Source: JACDHG01 sp963811585 (GTDB taxonomy: Bacteria > Actinomycetota > Actinomycetes > Propionibacteriales > Nocardioidaceae). From it: 64,000 bases of DNA. Shown here in pieces: positions 9,156 through 17,151 of this stretch. The position numbers and the translations under genes were made by a program. Each line of letters begins with the position of its first letter. The stretch's first letter is position 1. The notes below the pieces were generated by a model. The model worked only from the letters and a program-made list of their open reading frames with translations. It did no database searches and was not told where the DNA came from. The stretch covers positions 1-64,000 of the forward strand of contig CAWERR010000004.1 of the NCBI GenBank assembly GCA_963811585.1, given 5' to 3'.

Positions 9156-9911
9156 TCACCATTCAGGTCCGAGGATGTCAACGTGTGGCTGGGAGGCAGC
9201 AGGTCGGGCCGCCGACTGGCAGTGCGGCGCCGCGCCTGGTCGCGACGCCAGTGCGGCGATGAGCTGGTGGTGGCCGGAGAAGAGCACATCGGGGACGTCA
9301 AGGTCACGCCACCGGGCTGGCCTGGTGTAGACGGGGTACTCGAGCAGTCCGCCGGCCGGCGCCGATGAGATGAGACTCCTCCGTCAAGCGACTCGGGGTT
9401 GCCCATGAAGCCGGGGATGAGGCGGGCGACGGCCTCGATGATCACCAGGGTCGCTGACCTCTCCACCGTTGAGGACGTAGTCGCCGACGCTGATCTCCTC
9501 GACCGGCAGTCGGGCAGAGAAGTGGTCGACCACGCGCTGGTCGATGCCCTCGTAGCGGCCGCACGCGAAGATCAGCCGGGACTCCTTGCTGAGGCGCTCG
9601 GCATCGGCCTGGCCTGAACGGCGTACCCGACGGCGCTCGGGACGATCAGCCGCGGCTCAGCCGCTGCGGTCGCGCTCGGGATCGCGAGCAGGTCGTCGAG
9701 GGCTTCGCCCCACGGCTCGGGCTTCATCACCATGCCCAGCACCACCGCCGTACGGGGTGTCGTCGACGGTGCGATGCGTGTCATGGGCCCACGACCGCAG
9801 ATCGTGCGATGTGCACGTCGAGCAGCCCGCGTCGGCGGCGCCGTGCCGAGCAGCGAGAGCTCCAAGCGGCGCCAGGTAGTCGGGGAAGATCGAGACGACG
9901 TCGATGCGCAC
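9156..9911 (-). CDS. trmD: tRNA (guanine-N1)-methyltransferase TrmD (several frameshifts)
   Basis: Methylates G37 of tRNAs using S-adenosylmethionine. The GTG at 9911 gives VRIDVVSIFPDYLAPL. Further family segments appear in changing frames: DLRSWAHDTHRTVDDTPYGGG, MVMKPEPWGEAL, ACGRYEGIDQRVVDHF, ISVGDYVLNGGE, GFMGNPESL, and WRRDQARRRTASRRPDLL at the C-terminus. At least four single-base shifts are needed. The gene is essential in most bacteria, so sequence error is the likely cause. The stop is placed at 9156 with low certainty. Confidence 0.85.
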
Positions 9912-9913
9912 GG

Positions 9914-10468
9914 TCAGCCGCTCACGTCGTCGTCGACTCTGGTCGGCGATCAGCCCGGGTCGGTCGGTCGACGACCACGTGCCCCGCATCCAGGTCGACG
10001 GTCGGAACGAACTCGCCGACGAAGGGCACCATCGCCTCGGTGCTGCCGGTTCGTGACGTACGACGAGCACGTCCTGCGCACGGCAGGTGGAGCACCTCGC
10101 TGACCTGCGCCCACGGGCTCACCGGTCTCGGTCTCGGACCTCGAGTCCGACCAGCTGGTGGTCGTAGAACTCCTCCGGGTCGTCCGGGCGCTCATCGGCG
10201 TGCACCTCGATGCGCAGCTCGGTGCCGCGCAGGCCCTCGGCGACGCGTGCGGTCGGGCACCTCCTCGAACCTGACGAGCAGCCGGCTGCTGTGCCACCGG
10301 GCTGGCAGCGACCGTCAACGTGACCGCGGCGAAGTTGCGAAGGCCGTGCCGTCGGCGAAGCGGCGGTCGGGCTCGTCGGTGCGAACGTCGATGCAGACAT
10401 CACCGCTGATCCCGTGCGCGCGACCGACCTTGCCCACCAGCAGCTCGATGGCTCGCCACGTCGCTCAT
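9914..10468 (-). CDS. rimM: Ribosome maturation factor RimM (frameshifted)
   Basis: 16S rRNA processing factor acting on the 30S head. ATG 10468 follows a GGGGAGG. The conserved start IELLVGKVGRAHGISGDVCIDVRTDEP and FADGTAF are readable but need a one-base shift soon after the ATG. The C-terminal PRC-barrel part is scattered over frames (for example VPFVGEFVPTVDLDAGHVVVDRP). The probable C-terminus DQSDDDVSG-stop ends at 9914, two bases before the trmD start. Part of the rpsP-khpA-rimM-trmD operon. Confidence 0.82.
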
Positions 10469-10522
10469 CCTCCCCTCAAACCGAATTGCGGGAAGTTGGC
10501 TGCCCCAGACCAGCTGGAACAG

Positions 10523-10821
10523 TCAACTCCCGCGATCGCGAGGTCGACGTCGGTCAGTTTGACGGTCGACGTCGACGAAGTCGATCCGGACGTCTTGCTG
10601 CCCGCTGAGTGCCTGGAGCACGGTCCGCAGCGCGGTGGCAGTGCGGCCCGACCGGCCGATGACCCGGCCGAGGTCGTCGGGATGCACCCGGACCTCGAGC
10701 GTCTCGCCCCGGCCGGCGAACCGCGGGTTGCGGCCTGCGATTCTGGCGCATCCGCACGCTTCACGTCGTCGGGGTTGTCGACGATGCCGCGCACCAGGTG
10801 GTCGAGAGCGTCGGTGAGCAC
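10523..10821 (-). CDS. khpA: KH-domain RNA-binding protein KhpA (frameshifted)
   Basis: Small RNA-binding protein that pairs with KhpB in Gram-positive bacteria. GTG 10821 is two bases after the rpsP stop and gives MLTDALDHLVRGIVDNPDDV. The KH core continues in another frame: GETLEVRVHPDDLGRVIGRSGRTATALRTVL, with the GxxG loop GRSG, and then VRIDFVDVDR. A one-base shift near 10755 is required. The last residues are uncertain because of a possible second indel near 10560. Confidence 0.85.
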
Positions 10822-10823
10822 CC

Positions 10824-11487
10824 TCAGGCCTTGGCAGCGTCGTCGTCAGCGCCGTCAGTCGGCGTCTCGGCCGTTTCTTCAGGTGCGTCTTCTTCGACGG
10901 CGGCGTCGGCCACCGAGGCGTCAGCGATCGGGGACGCCTCTTCGACAGGCGCCTCTTCGACCGGCGCCTCGGCCACATCGGCCTCGGCTGCAGGTGCCTC
11001 GGCTGCCGGCGCCTCTGCTCGCCGGCGCCTCTGCTGCCGGCGCCTCTGCTGCCGGCGCTTCTGCTGCCGGTGCCTCTGCTGCCGGAGCGGCGGTGGTCTT
11101 CTTGGCGGCTGCCTTCCGCGGCGTGACCGCCTCGGTCTTCGGCTCGCTCTGCGCGTCCTTGAGGGCCTCGTTGAAGATCTCGGCCTTGTCGCGCTTGGCG
11201 CCGGCGACCTTCATCGGCTCTGGGGCAGCGGCCCCGGTGAACTTCTGCCAGTCACCGGTCACCTTGAGAATCGCGGCGACGGGCTCACTCGGCTGGGCTC
11301 CCACACCCAGCCAGTACAGCGCTCGCTCGGAGTCGACCTCGATGAAGCTCGGGTCTTGCTTGGGGTGGTACTTGCCGATCTCTTCGATCACGCGTCCGTC
11401 GCGCTTGGTGCGCGAGTCGGCGACAACGATGCGGTAGTACGGCTGGCGGATCTTGCCCATCCGCTTCAGGCGAATCTTGACGGCCAC
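10824..11487 (-). CDS. rpsP: 30S ribosomal protein S16 with long Ala/Glu/Pro repeat tail
   Basis: GTG 11487 (ggagacaccacactc upstream) gives the S16 body VAVKIRLKRMGKIRQPYY, RDGRVIEEIGKYHPK and ERALYWLGVGAQPSEPV. After about residue 120 the protein has an Ala-rich extension built of a five-residue AAEAP repeat, then an acidic Val/Glu/Ala stretch ending near DDAAKA. One extra base in the repeat near 11020 (gctcgccgg where copies read gctgccgg) breaks the frame. The corrected length is about 220 residues against about 80-90 in bacteria without a tail. First gene of rpsP-khpA-rimM-trmD. Confidence 0.88.
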
Positions 11488-11744
11488 GAGTGTGGTGTCT
11501 CCTTGGTTTCTGGTGTGGGTGCGAACGACGTACTCGGGTGGGGACCAGAACCTTGTTCGCGGAGGATCCGAGCGATGCCGGATGAGAGGGCCGACGCGAC
11601 TCGAAGTCGGCCCACATTCTGCCAGACATGCACCGCAACCCCTAACTGAGCCGTCGTCGCCCGCGGGCTCAGACCGAGAATCGCGCTCCCTGCGGCAACG
11701 GCCGCCGGGTGTGTCCACGCGGCGCGGGACGTAGGTTGACCTGC

Positions 11745-12968
11745 ATGTCGCGTCGCAAGGTCTTGGCCATCGTGCTTGCCGGGGGCGCAGGTGGCCGGAT
11801 GGACGTGCTCACGCGCGAGCGCGCCAAACCCTCCCTGCCCTTCGGTGGTGTGTTTCAGCTGATCGACTTCCCGTTGTCCAACCTCAAGCACAGTGGGGTC
11901 GCCGAGGTCTGGCTGTCGATCCAGTACCAGCCGAGCTCGCTGGACGCCGAAGTGGCCAACGGGCGCCCGTGGGACCTCGACCGCACGCACGGTGGGTTTC
12001 GGCTGCTCGTCCCGCAGGAGGGCGTCGGCACTGACGAGGACGGGCTTGCCAAGGGCAACGCCGACGTGCTGTATCGCGTCCGCGACCAGATCCGGTCTGC
12101 CGAGCCGGAGATCCTCCTCGTCATGAGCTCTGACCACATCTATGGGTTCGACTTCGAGGATGCGATCGACCGGCACGACGAGAAGGGCGCCGAGTGCACC
12201 GTCGTCACGACCGAGGTTGACCTCGCCGAAGCGGTCCACCACGCGACGGTGACCGCCAACCGGCTCGGGCGCGTCACTGACTTCGACTACAAGCCTGAGC
12301 GCCCGTCGACAGGTGTCATTGCCACAGAGGTGTTCGTGTATGACCCGGCGGTGCTGTTGACGGTCGTCGAAGAACTTCAGTCGGAGCTGACGGAGCATGC
12401 AGACGCCGACGAGACCGGCCTCGGCGACTTCGGTGAGCACCTGCTTCCGCGCCTGGTCGAGCGCGGCGCTGTCTTCGAGCACCGGATGCCTGGTTACTGG
12501 AAGGACGTGGGCAGACCCGACACGTACTTCGCCGCCCACCGAGACCTCATCGACGGCAACATCGACGTTCTGGGTAACCACGACTGGCCGATTCTCACCC
12601 GCACTCCACAAGGGCCGCCGGCTCGGATCCACGCAACCGCCACCGTCGACAACAGCCTGTTGAGTGCCGAGTGCGAGGTTTATGGGGTCGTACGCCGGAG
12701 CGTCCTCGGGCCGGGTGTCGTCGTCGAGGCGGGTGCGACGGTGACCGACTCCATCCTCTTCACCGGAGTCAGGGTGGAGAGCGGGGCGCAGGTGTCGTGG
12801 TCAATCCTCGACACCCGGGTCGTCGTGAGCGCAGACGCCAAGGTGGGCGCTCGACCGGAAGGCGATCTTCCGACGGCGGATGAACTGGTCCTGGTCGGCC
12901 GCGACAGCGTCATCGCCGCGGGTGCCACCATCGCCCCCGGTGGTCGTCTGGAGCCGGGCACGACCTGA
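11745..12968 (+). CDS. GlgC-like sugar-phosphate nucleotidyltransferase
   Basis: 407 residues. Closest in motif to glucose-1-phosphate adenylyltransferase, which makes ADP-glucose for glycogen. The nucleotide-binding loop is VLAGGAGGRMDVLT, followed by AKPSLPFGGVFQLIDFPLSN, GLAKGNADVLYRV (GTADA in classical GlgC), MSSDHIYGFD and GYWKDVGRPDTYFAAH. A left-handed beta-helix of hexapeptide repeats occupies about 285-400. The GGAGGRM loop differs from GGAGTRL of canonical GlgC, so the sugar or nucleotide may differ. A TAGGTT -10 ends seven bases before the ATG, suggesting a leaderless transcript. No other glycogen gene is adjacent. Confidence 0.8.
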   Translation: MSRRKVLAIVLAGGAGGRMDVLTRERAKPSLPFGGVFQLIDFPLSNLKHSGVAEVWLSIQYQPSSLDAEVANGRPWDLDRTHGGFRLLVPQEGVGTDEDGLAKGNADVLYRVRDQIRSAEPEILLVMSSDHIYGFDFEDAIDRHDEKGAECTVVTTEVDLAEAVHHATVTANRLGRVTDFDYKPERPSTGVIATEVFVYDPAVLLTVVEELQSELTEHADADETGLGDFGEHLLPRLVERGAVFEHRMPGYWKDVGRPDTYFAAHRDLIDGNIDVLGNHDWPILTRTPQGPPARIHATATVDNSLLSAECEVYGVVRRSVLGPGVVVEAGATVTDSILFTGVRVESGAQVSWSILDTRVVVSADAKVGARPEGDLPTADELVLVGRDSVIAAGATIAPGGRLEPGTT

Positions 12969-12975
12969 GACAGCG

Positions 12976-14073
12976 TCAGGCGACGACGCGGCCGCGCAGC
13001 ACGATCCGCTTCGGGTGTGCGAGCACGCGCAGGTCATCGAGGGGGTTGGCGTCGTACACCACGAAGTCAGCGGGATCTCCCTCGTCAAGGTTCCCGCCCG
13101 GCCGGCCCAACCATGGGCGGGCACGCCACGACGCAGCCCCGAGGGCGTCGTCGGCGGTCATCCCGTAGCTCGCAAGCCCCAGCACCTCCTCGGCGATGAG
13201 CCCATGAGGGAGCACTCCGCCGGCATCGGTGCCCGCATAGATCGGCACACCGGCGTCGTACGCCCCTCTGATCGTCTCCTCGCGCCGGTCGAAGAGGCTG
13301 CGCATCCGCGCGGCGTATGCCGGGAAGCGCGCCTCCCCCGCGGCCGCATAGTCGGGGAACCGCTCCAGCTGCTTGACGGTCGGCACCAACGCGATCCCGC
13401 GGGTGGCCATCGTGTCGATCAGGTCACTCGTCAGGCCGGTGCCGTGTTCGATGCAGTCGATGCCAGCCTCGAACAGGTCGGGCAGCGACTCCTCCCCGAA
13501 GCAGTGTGCGGTCACCCGGGCGCCATACGCATGTGCGGTGTCGATGGCCGCGCGGAGGGCGTCGCGCGGCCAGCACGGTGCGAGATCGGCGACGTCGCGA
13601 TCGATCCAGTCACCGACCAGCTTGACCCAACCGTCGCCGCGCTGTGCCTCTTGCGCCACGTATGACGGCAGCTCGTCTGGCTCGATCTCGTGGGCGTAGT
13701 TGCGGATGTACCGCTTCGGTCTGGCGAGGTGGCGGCCGGCCCGGATGATCCGCGGAAGGTCCTCTCGCTCGTCGATCCAGCGGGTGTCCGCGGCCGAGCC
13801 GGCGTCGCGGACCAGGAGGGTGCCTGCGTCTCGGTCAGCCAGCGCCTGCTGTTCCGACACGTCGTCGGTCACGGCACCGTGCTCGTCGAGGCCGATGTGG
13901 CAGTGCGCGTCGACGAGCCCGGCAACTATCCACCCGTCGGCGAGTGACTCGGCGTCTGCGGTGGCGGCCCCTGCGTCATACGTGATGTGACCATCGACGA
14001 CGAACAGGTCGCGGCGCTCCCCGCTCGGCAGGACGACTCCACTGACCTTCAGCGCACCACTCTGGCTGGCCAT
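12976..14073 (-). CDS. Metal-dependent amidohydrolase
   Basis: 365 residues, imidazolonepropionase/prolidase-like branch of the amidohydrolase superfamily. Metal-binding positions are visible: HCH in GLVDAHCHIGLDEHG, the second histidine in VTAHCFGEES, CIEHGTGLTSD, and the catalytic Asp in YAGTDAGGVLPHG. There is no signal peptide, so it is cytosolic. The substrate cannot be told from sequence; a cyclic amide, dipeptide or lactone is possible. It converges with the GlgC-like gene (7-bp gap) and diverges from the ANTAR gene at 14256. Confidence 0.85.
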   Translation of the reverse strand: MASQSGALKVSGVVLPSGERRDLFVVDGHITYDAGAATADAESLADGWIVAGLVDAHCHIGLDEHGAVTDDVSEQQALADRDAGTLLVRDAGSAADTRWIDEREDLPRIIRAGRHLARPKRYIRNYAHEIEPDELPSYVAQEAQRGDGWVKLVGDWIDRDVADLAPCWPRDALRAAIDTAHAYGARVTAHCFGEESLPDLFEAGIDCIEHGTGLTSDLIDTMATRGIALVPTVKQLERFPDYAAAGEARFPAYAARMRSLFDRREETIRGAYDAGVPIYAGTDAGGVLPHGLIAEEVLGLASYGMTADDALGAASWRARPWLGRPGGNLDEGDPADFVVYDANPLDDLRVLAHPKRIVLRGRVVA

Positions 14074-14121
14074 GGCGCGACGCTACCCGACCAAGCTGTT
14101 GCGAGTGAGGGGCATGTTTCA

Positions 14122-14151
14122 TTGCTTCCGCGAACACTGTCCACATATCCT
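14122..14151 (+). promoter_or_regulatory. Candidate promoter of the ANTAR gene cluster
   Basis: TTGCTT, 18-bp spacer, TATCCT, in the divergent region between the amidohydrolase and the PAS-GGDEF-ANTAR gene. A leader of about 95 bases would follow. It contains a 5-bp stem with a six-base loop at 14155-14170 (GCTGC-ggctgt-GCAGC). Confidence 0.4.
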
Positions 14152-14255
14152 GGTGCTGCGGCTGTGCAGCTGTTCCCAGCGACCGCATCAGATGCCCCGG
14201 ACCCGGCGTGCCACTGAACGTGAGGCAAGGGCGAGTCCCGGGGAGGCAGGGCTAC

Positions 14256-15524
14256 ATGGGGGGTTTCTCGACACTCAGTGAGGGCGCTACTGCCCTTGCC
14301 CCCTTCGTCGCAGCGGTGCCCCATCCCCTGGCATGGTTCGACTCCGACCTTCATTGCCGATGGGCCAACGCCGCGTACGCACGCCTGAGTAGCCGGGATA
14401 CCGATCAGATCCTCGGTCTGCACCTGCTCGAGACTCAGCCCCACCTCACCGCTGAATGGCTCGAACGTCTCAAGGACGCCCTCGACAATGAGGTCGCTTT
14501 CATGGAGAACGCCGTTGTCGACAGGGGTAGTGGCGTTCCCCACCACTGGGCGATGACGTACTTCTCCATCCCGTCACGCAGGGGTCGTCCGGCCACGGTG
14601 GGGTTGACTGCTACCGAAGTGACGAGCTACGCCTCCCAGGTCGACCAACTCGTCGTGCGGGCGTCGCTCGATCCACTGACCGGCCTGCCTCACCACGGCG
14701 AACTGCTCGACCGGCTCACCAAGACACTGGAACGGAGTGCGGTACGTCGTCTCGGTCTCGCCGGCACAGGTTCCTACCTCATCTTCGGCGACGTCGAGGA
14801 CTTCAAGTCGGTCAACGACACGTATGGCCGTCACGTGGGCGACGAGGTCCTCGCTGTCATCGCGACCCGGTTACGTGGCAGCCAACGGGCCGACGACACG
14901 GTCGCCCGACTCGGTAGCGACGTGTTCGCGATCCTCTGCGAGGGCAGCACTCTGGCCGGCGCGATCAAGGCCAGCGAGCGAGCGAAGTCCGCCGTTACGG
15001 AGCCGATCGCCATCGGCGGGAAGGTCATTCAGGTCTCGGTCACGATGGGCTTGCTACGCGCCGATCGTGAGCAGTCCGCCCAGGACGTGCTTGACCAGGT
15101 CTACCAGGCCATGCTCGCGTCGAAGCAGGCCCGTCGTCAGCTCCGACCGTCGGATCTGACCTCAGACTTGCCCCCTGACGATGATGGCGATGGTCTCGCC
15201 GCTGCAGGGTTCATTCGAGCCCTTGAGAGCCGCGCGGTGATCGAGCAGGCCATCGGCGTACTGATGGCGATCCTGCGCTGCTCTGCCGACGAGGCGCGAT
15301 CAGAGCTGGCGGCGGCGTCGCAGCAGCACGACCAGTCTGCGCGACAACTGGCAGCGGGACTTATCGACTTCCTGTCGCCGCAAGAGACATCGATGCGACG
15401 ATCGGCGGATACGGGACCTCAAGCGCTGGCCACCACCCAGGCGATCCTTCAGATGTGGGGAGACTCGTTGCCAGTCCAGCCGCACGAAGGCCAGATTGGG
15501 GCACCCGAAGGACCGCATCGCTGA
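14256..15524 (+). CDS. PAS - degenerate GGDEF - ANTAR sensor/antiterminator
   Basis: 422 residues from ATG 14256, preceded by GGGGAGG; a longer ORF from 14208 has no such site. A PAS-like domain covers about 20-125 (AVPHPLAWFDSDLHCRWANAAYARLS). A GGDEF fold covers about 132-300 (LDPLTGLPHHGELLDRL, DVEDFKSVNDTYGRHVGDEVL). The active-site signature reads G220-S221-D222-V223-F224, so diguanylate cyclase activity is unlikely. The inhibitory-site motif R211-A-D-D214 is kept at the normal five-residue spacing. An ANTAR domain (about 318-378: ALESRAVIEQAIGVLMAILRC) would bind RNA hairpins and prevent termination. First of three ANTAR genes in a row. Confidence 0.85.
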   Translation: MGGFSTLSEGATALAPFVAAVPHPLAWFDSDLHCRWANAAYARLSSRDTDQILGLHLLETQPHLTAEWLERLKDALDNEVAFMENAVVDRGSGVPHHWAMTYFSIPSRRGRPATVGLTATEVTSYASQVDQLVVRASLDPLTGLPHHGELLDRLTKTLERSAVRRLGLAGTGSYLIFGDVEDFKSVNDTYGRHVGDEVLAVIATRLRGSQRADDTVARLGSDVFAILCEGSTLAGAIKASERAKSAVTEPIAIGGKVIQVSVTMGLLRADREQSAQDVLDQVYQAMLASKQARRQLRPSDLTSDLPPDDDGDGLAAAGFIRALESRAVIEQAIGVLMAILRCSADEARSELAAASQQHDQSARQLAAGLIDFLSPQETSMRRSADTGPQALATTQAILQMWGDSLPVQPHEGQIGAPEGPHR

Positions 15525-15605
15525 TTCAGACGTAGTCTTGTCAACACACGACCGATCAACTGCCGCCCTGGACTCTGGTGGCCTACCTACGAGGCAGGTG
15601 GGGCT

Positions 15606-16331
15606 ATGGACGGCGGACTTGCCGATGTCCGGGCGCTCATCTCACTTGAACCGCAGGCCGACGGCGAAGCAGATGGCACGATCAGCTGGCTACGCCGGCT
15701 GTGCAGCGCGGCTGCCCACTCACTCCCAGCCTCGGGCGCAGGAGTCAGTGTGATGGGAGAGACAACGTCGAGGGGCGTCGCAGCCGCTTCGGACCTCGCC
15801 AGTCAGCAACTCGAGGAGATGCAGTTCTCCCTCGGCGAAGGTCCTTGCATGGACGCTTTCGCCTTGCGACAACCCGTCCTCGCACCCGACCTCAAAGACA
15901 GCGATTCAGCTCGCTGGCCGGTCTATTCTCCCGCCGCCTACGAAAAGGGCGTGCATGCAGTCTTCGCGTTTCCCTTGCAGGTCGGCGCGGCCCGCCTTGG
16001 CGTCCTCGATGTGTACCGCGCCCAGAAGGGTTCCCTGTCTCGAGAGGCTCTGGCGCAGGCGCTCAGCTTCGCCGAGGTAGCAGTGCAAACGCTGCTCGAC
16101 GGCCAGGCAACCGCCGAGAATGGTCTTGTGAATGAGGGCCTCGATCGGATACTGGACTATCGCTCCGAGCTCTACCAAGCACAGGGGATGGTCATGGTCC
16201 AGTTGGGCGTGGGCCTGGAAGACGCAATCGTTCGGCTGCGGGCGCATGCATTCGCTAACGATCGGGCCCTCGGAGACGTTGCCCGCGACATCGTCATGCG
16301 TAAACTGACATTAGACCGGGACGCCCCATGA
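15606..16331 (+). CDS. GAF-ANTAR protein 1
   Basis: 241 residues, 81 bp after the previous gene. The GAF-like domain (about 25-165) has the actinobacterial signature FSLGEGPCMDAFALRQPVLAPDL and VHAVFAFPLQVGAARLGVLDVYR. ANTAR occupies about 180-237 (YQAQGMVMVQLGVGLEDAIVRLRAHAF). Proteins of this type act as stand-alone sensors whose ANTAR dimer binds paired RNA hairpins near terminators. The ligand is unknown; Cys in GEGPCMD is usual in the family. Confidence 0.88.
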   Translation: MDGGLADVRALISLEPQADGEADGTISWLRRLCSAAAHSLPASGAGVSVMGETTSRGVAAASDLASQQLEEMQFSLGEGPCMDAFALRQPVLAPDLKDSDSARWPVYSPAAYEKGVHAVFAFPLQVGAARLGVLDVYRAQKGSLSREALAQALSFAEVAVQTLLDGQATAENGLVNEGLDRILDYRSELYQAQGMVMVQLGVGLEDAIVRLRAHAFANDRALGDVARDIVMRKLTLDRDAP

Positions 16332-16377
16332 TCATTGGCTTGCGCGAACCGTATCGAGGATGTGGGAGGTATCCAGC

Positions 16378-17106
16378 ATGACCGTTATCGCAACGGAGCG
16401 GCTTGCCGAGGTATTCGTCGAGGTGGCAGACACGTTGGTCGACGAGTTCGACCTGATCGAGTTCTTGCAGATGGTGACCTCGCGCGCCGCAGAGCTCATC
16501 GATGCGAGCGCCGCCGGGCTCTTGCTGGCGGACCATCAAGGCCAGCTGCAGTTCATGGCCGCTTCTGACGAGCGCACGAAGCTGCTCGAGCTATTCCAGG
16601 TGCAGTATCGCGAGGGGCCGTGTCTGGACGCCTACACCACCGGATCACCGGTGATCAACGCCGACCTGACCGAGGTTCAGGAGCGCTGGGCGCACTTTGC
16701 AGGCCGCGCCGTCGAGGCGGGTTTCCGCTCGGTGCACGCGTTCCCACTCCGCTTACGTGGCGACATTATCGGCGCGCTGAACTTGTTTGGGGCCGACAAG
16801 GGTCGGATGGCTGAGTCCGACGCGCACATCATGCAAACCCTGGCTGACGTCGCCACCATCGGGATCCTTCAGGAGCGGGCGGTTCGACGTGCTGAGGTGC
16901 TCGCCGAGCAGCTGCAAGGAGCGCTCAACAGTCGCGTTGTCATCGAGCAGGCCAAGGGCGCACTCGCGCAGATTCACCACCTGGCCATCGACGAGGCGTT
17001 CATGCTGCTGCGCCGGTATGCCCGAGACAACCATCGGAAACTGAGCGAGCTGGCGCAGGCAATAGTCAGCGACCCCGCCAGCGAGCCCGAGCTGACTCGC
17101 CCTTGA
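16378..17106 (+). CDS. GAF-ANTAR protein 2
   Basis: 242 residues from ATG 16378, preceded by GGGAGG. GAF covers about 20-165 (MVTSRAAELIDASAAGLLLAD, YREGPCLDAYTTGSPVINADL, VHAFPLRLRGDIIGALNLFG). ANTAR covers about 173-230 (LNSRVVIEQAKGALAQIHHLAIDEAFMLLRRYAR). It resembles protein 1 in layout but the two are not recent duplicates. The gap to protein 1 is 46 bp, so the three ANTAR genes probably form one transcript. It converges with ffh. Confidence 0.88.
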   Translation: MTVIATERLAEVFVEVADTLVDEFDLIEFLQMVTSRAAELIDASAAGLLLADHQGQLQFMAASDERTKLLELFQVQYREGPCLDAYTTGSPVINADLTEVQERWAHFAGRAVEAGFRSVHAFPLRLRGDIIGALNLFGADKGRMAESDAHIMQTLADVATIGILQERAVRRAEVLAEQLQGALNSRVVIEQAKGALAQIHHLAIDEAFMLLRRYARDNHRKLSELAQAIVSDPASEPELTRP

Positions 17107-17132
17107 TCCAGACTCGCGCCTATCCAACCCGC

Positions 17133-17151
17133 CTCTGATCCAACATCAGAG
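17133..17151. terminator. Bidirectional hairpin between ANTAR cluster and ffh
   Basis: CTCTGAT-ccaac-ATCAGAG, a perfect 7-bp stem with a 5-base loop between convergent genes. It overlaps the ffh stop. There is no strong T-run. Confidence 0.5.

Noticed and set aside
14155..14170. Hexaloop hairpin in the leader of the PAS-GGDEF-ANTAR gene as an ANTAR target
   Set aside because: The loop (ggctgt) lacks the A1/G4 bases of ANTAR hexaloops, and no second hairpin lies at the right distance.
15525..15605. Paired hairpins upstream of GAF-ANTAR 1 as an ANTAR target
   Set aside because: The possible stems have loops of seven and nine bases and overlap; no dual-hexaloop can be drawn.
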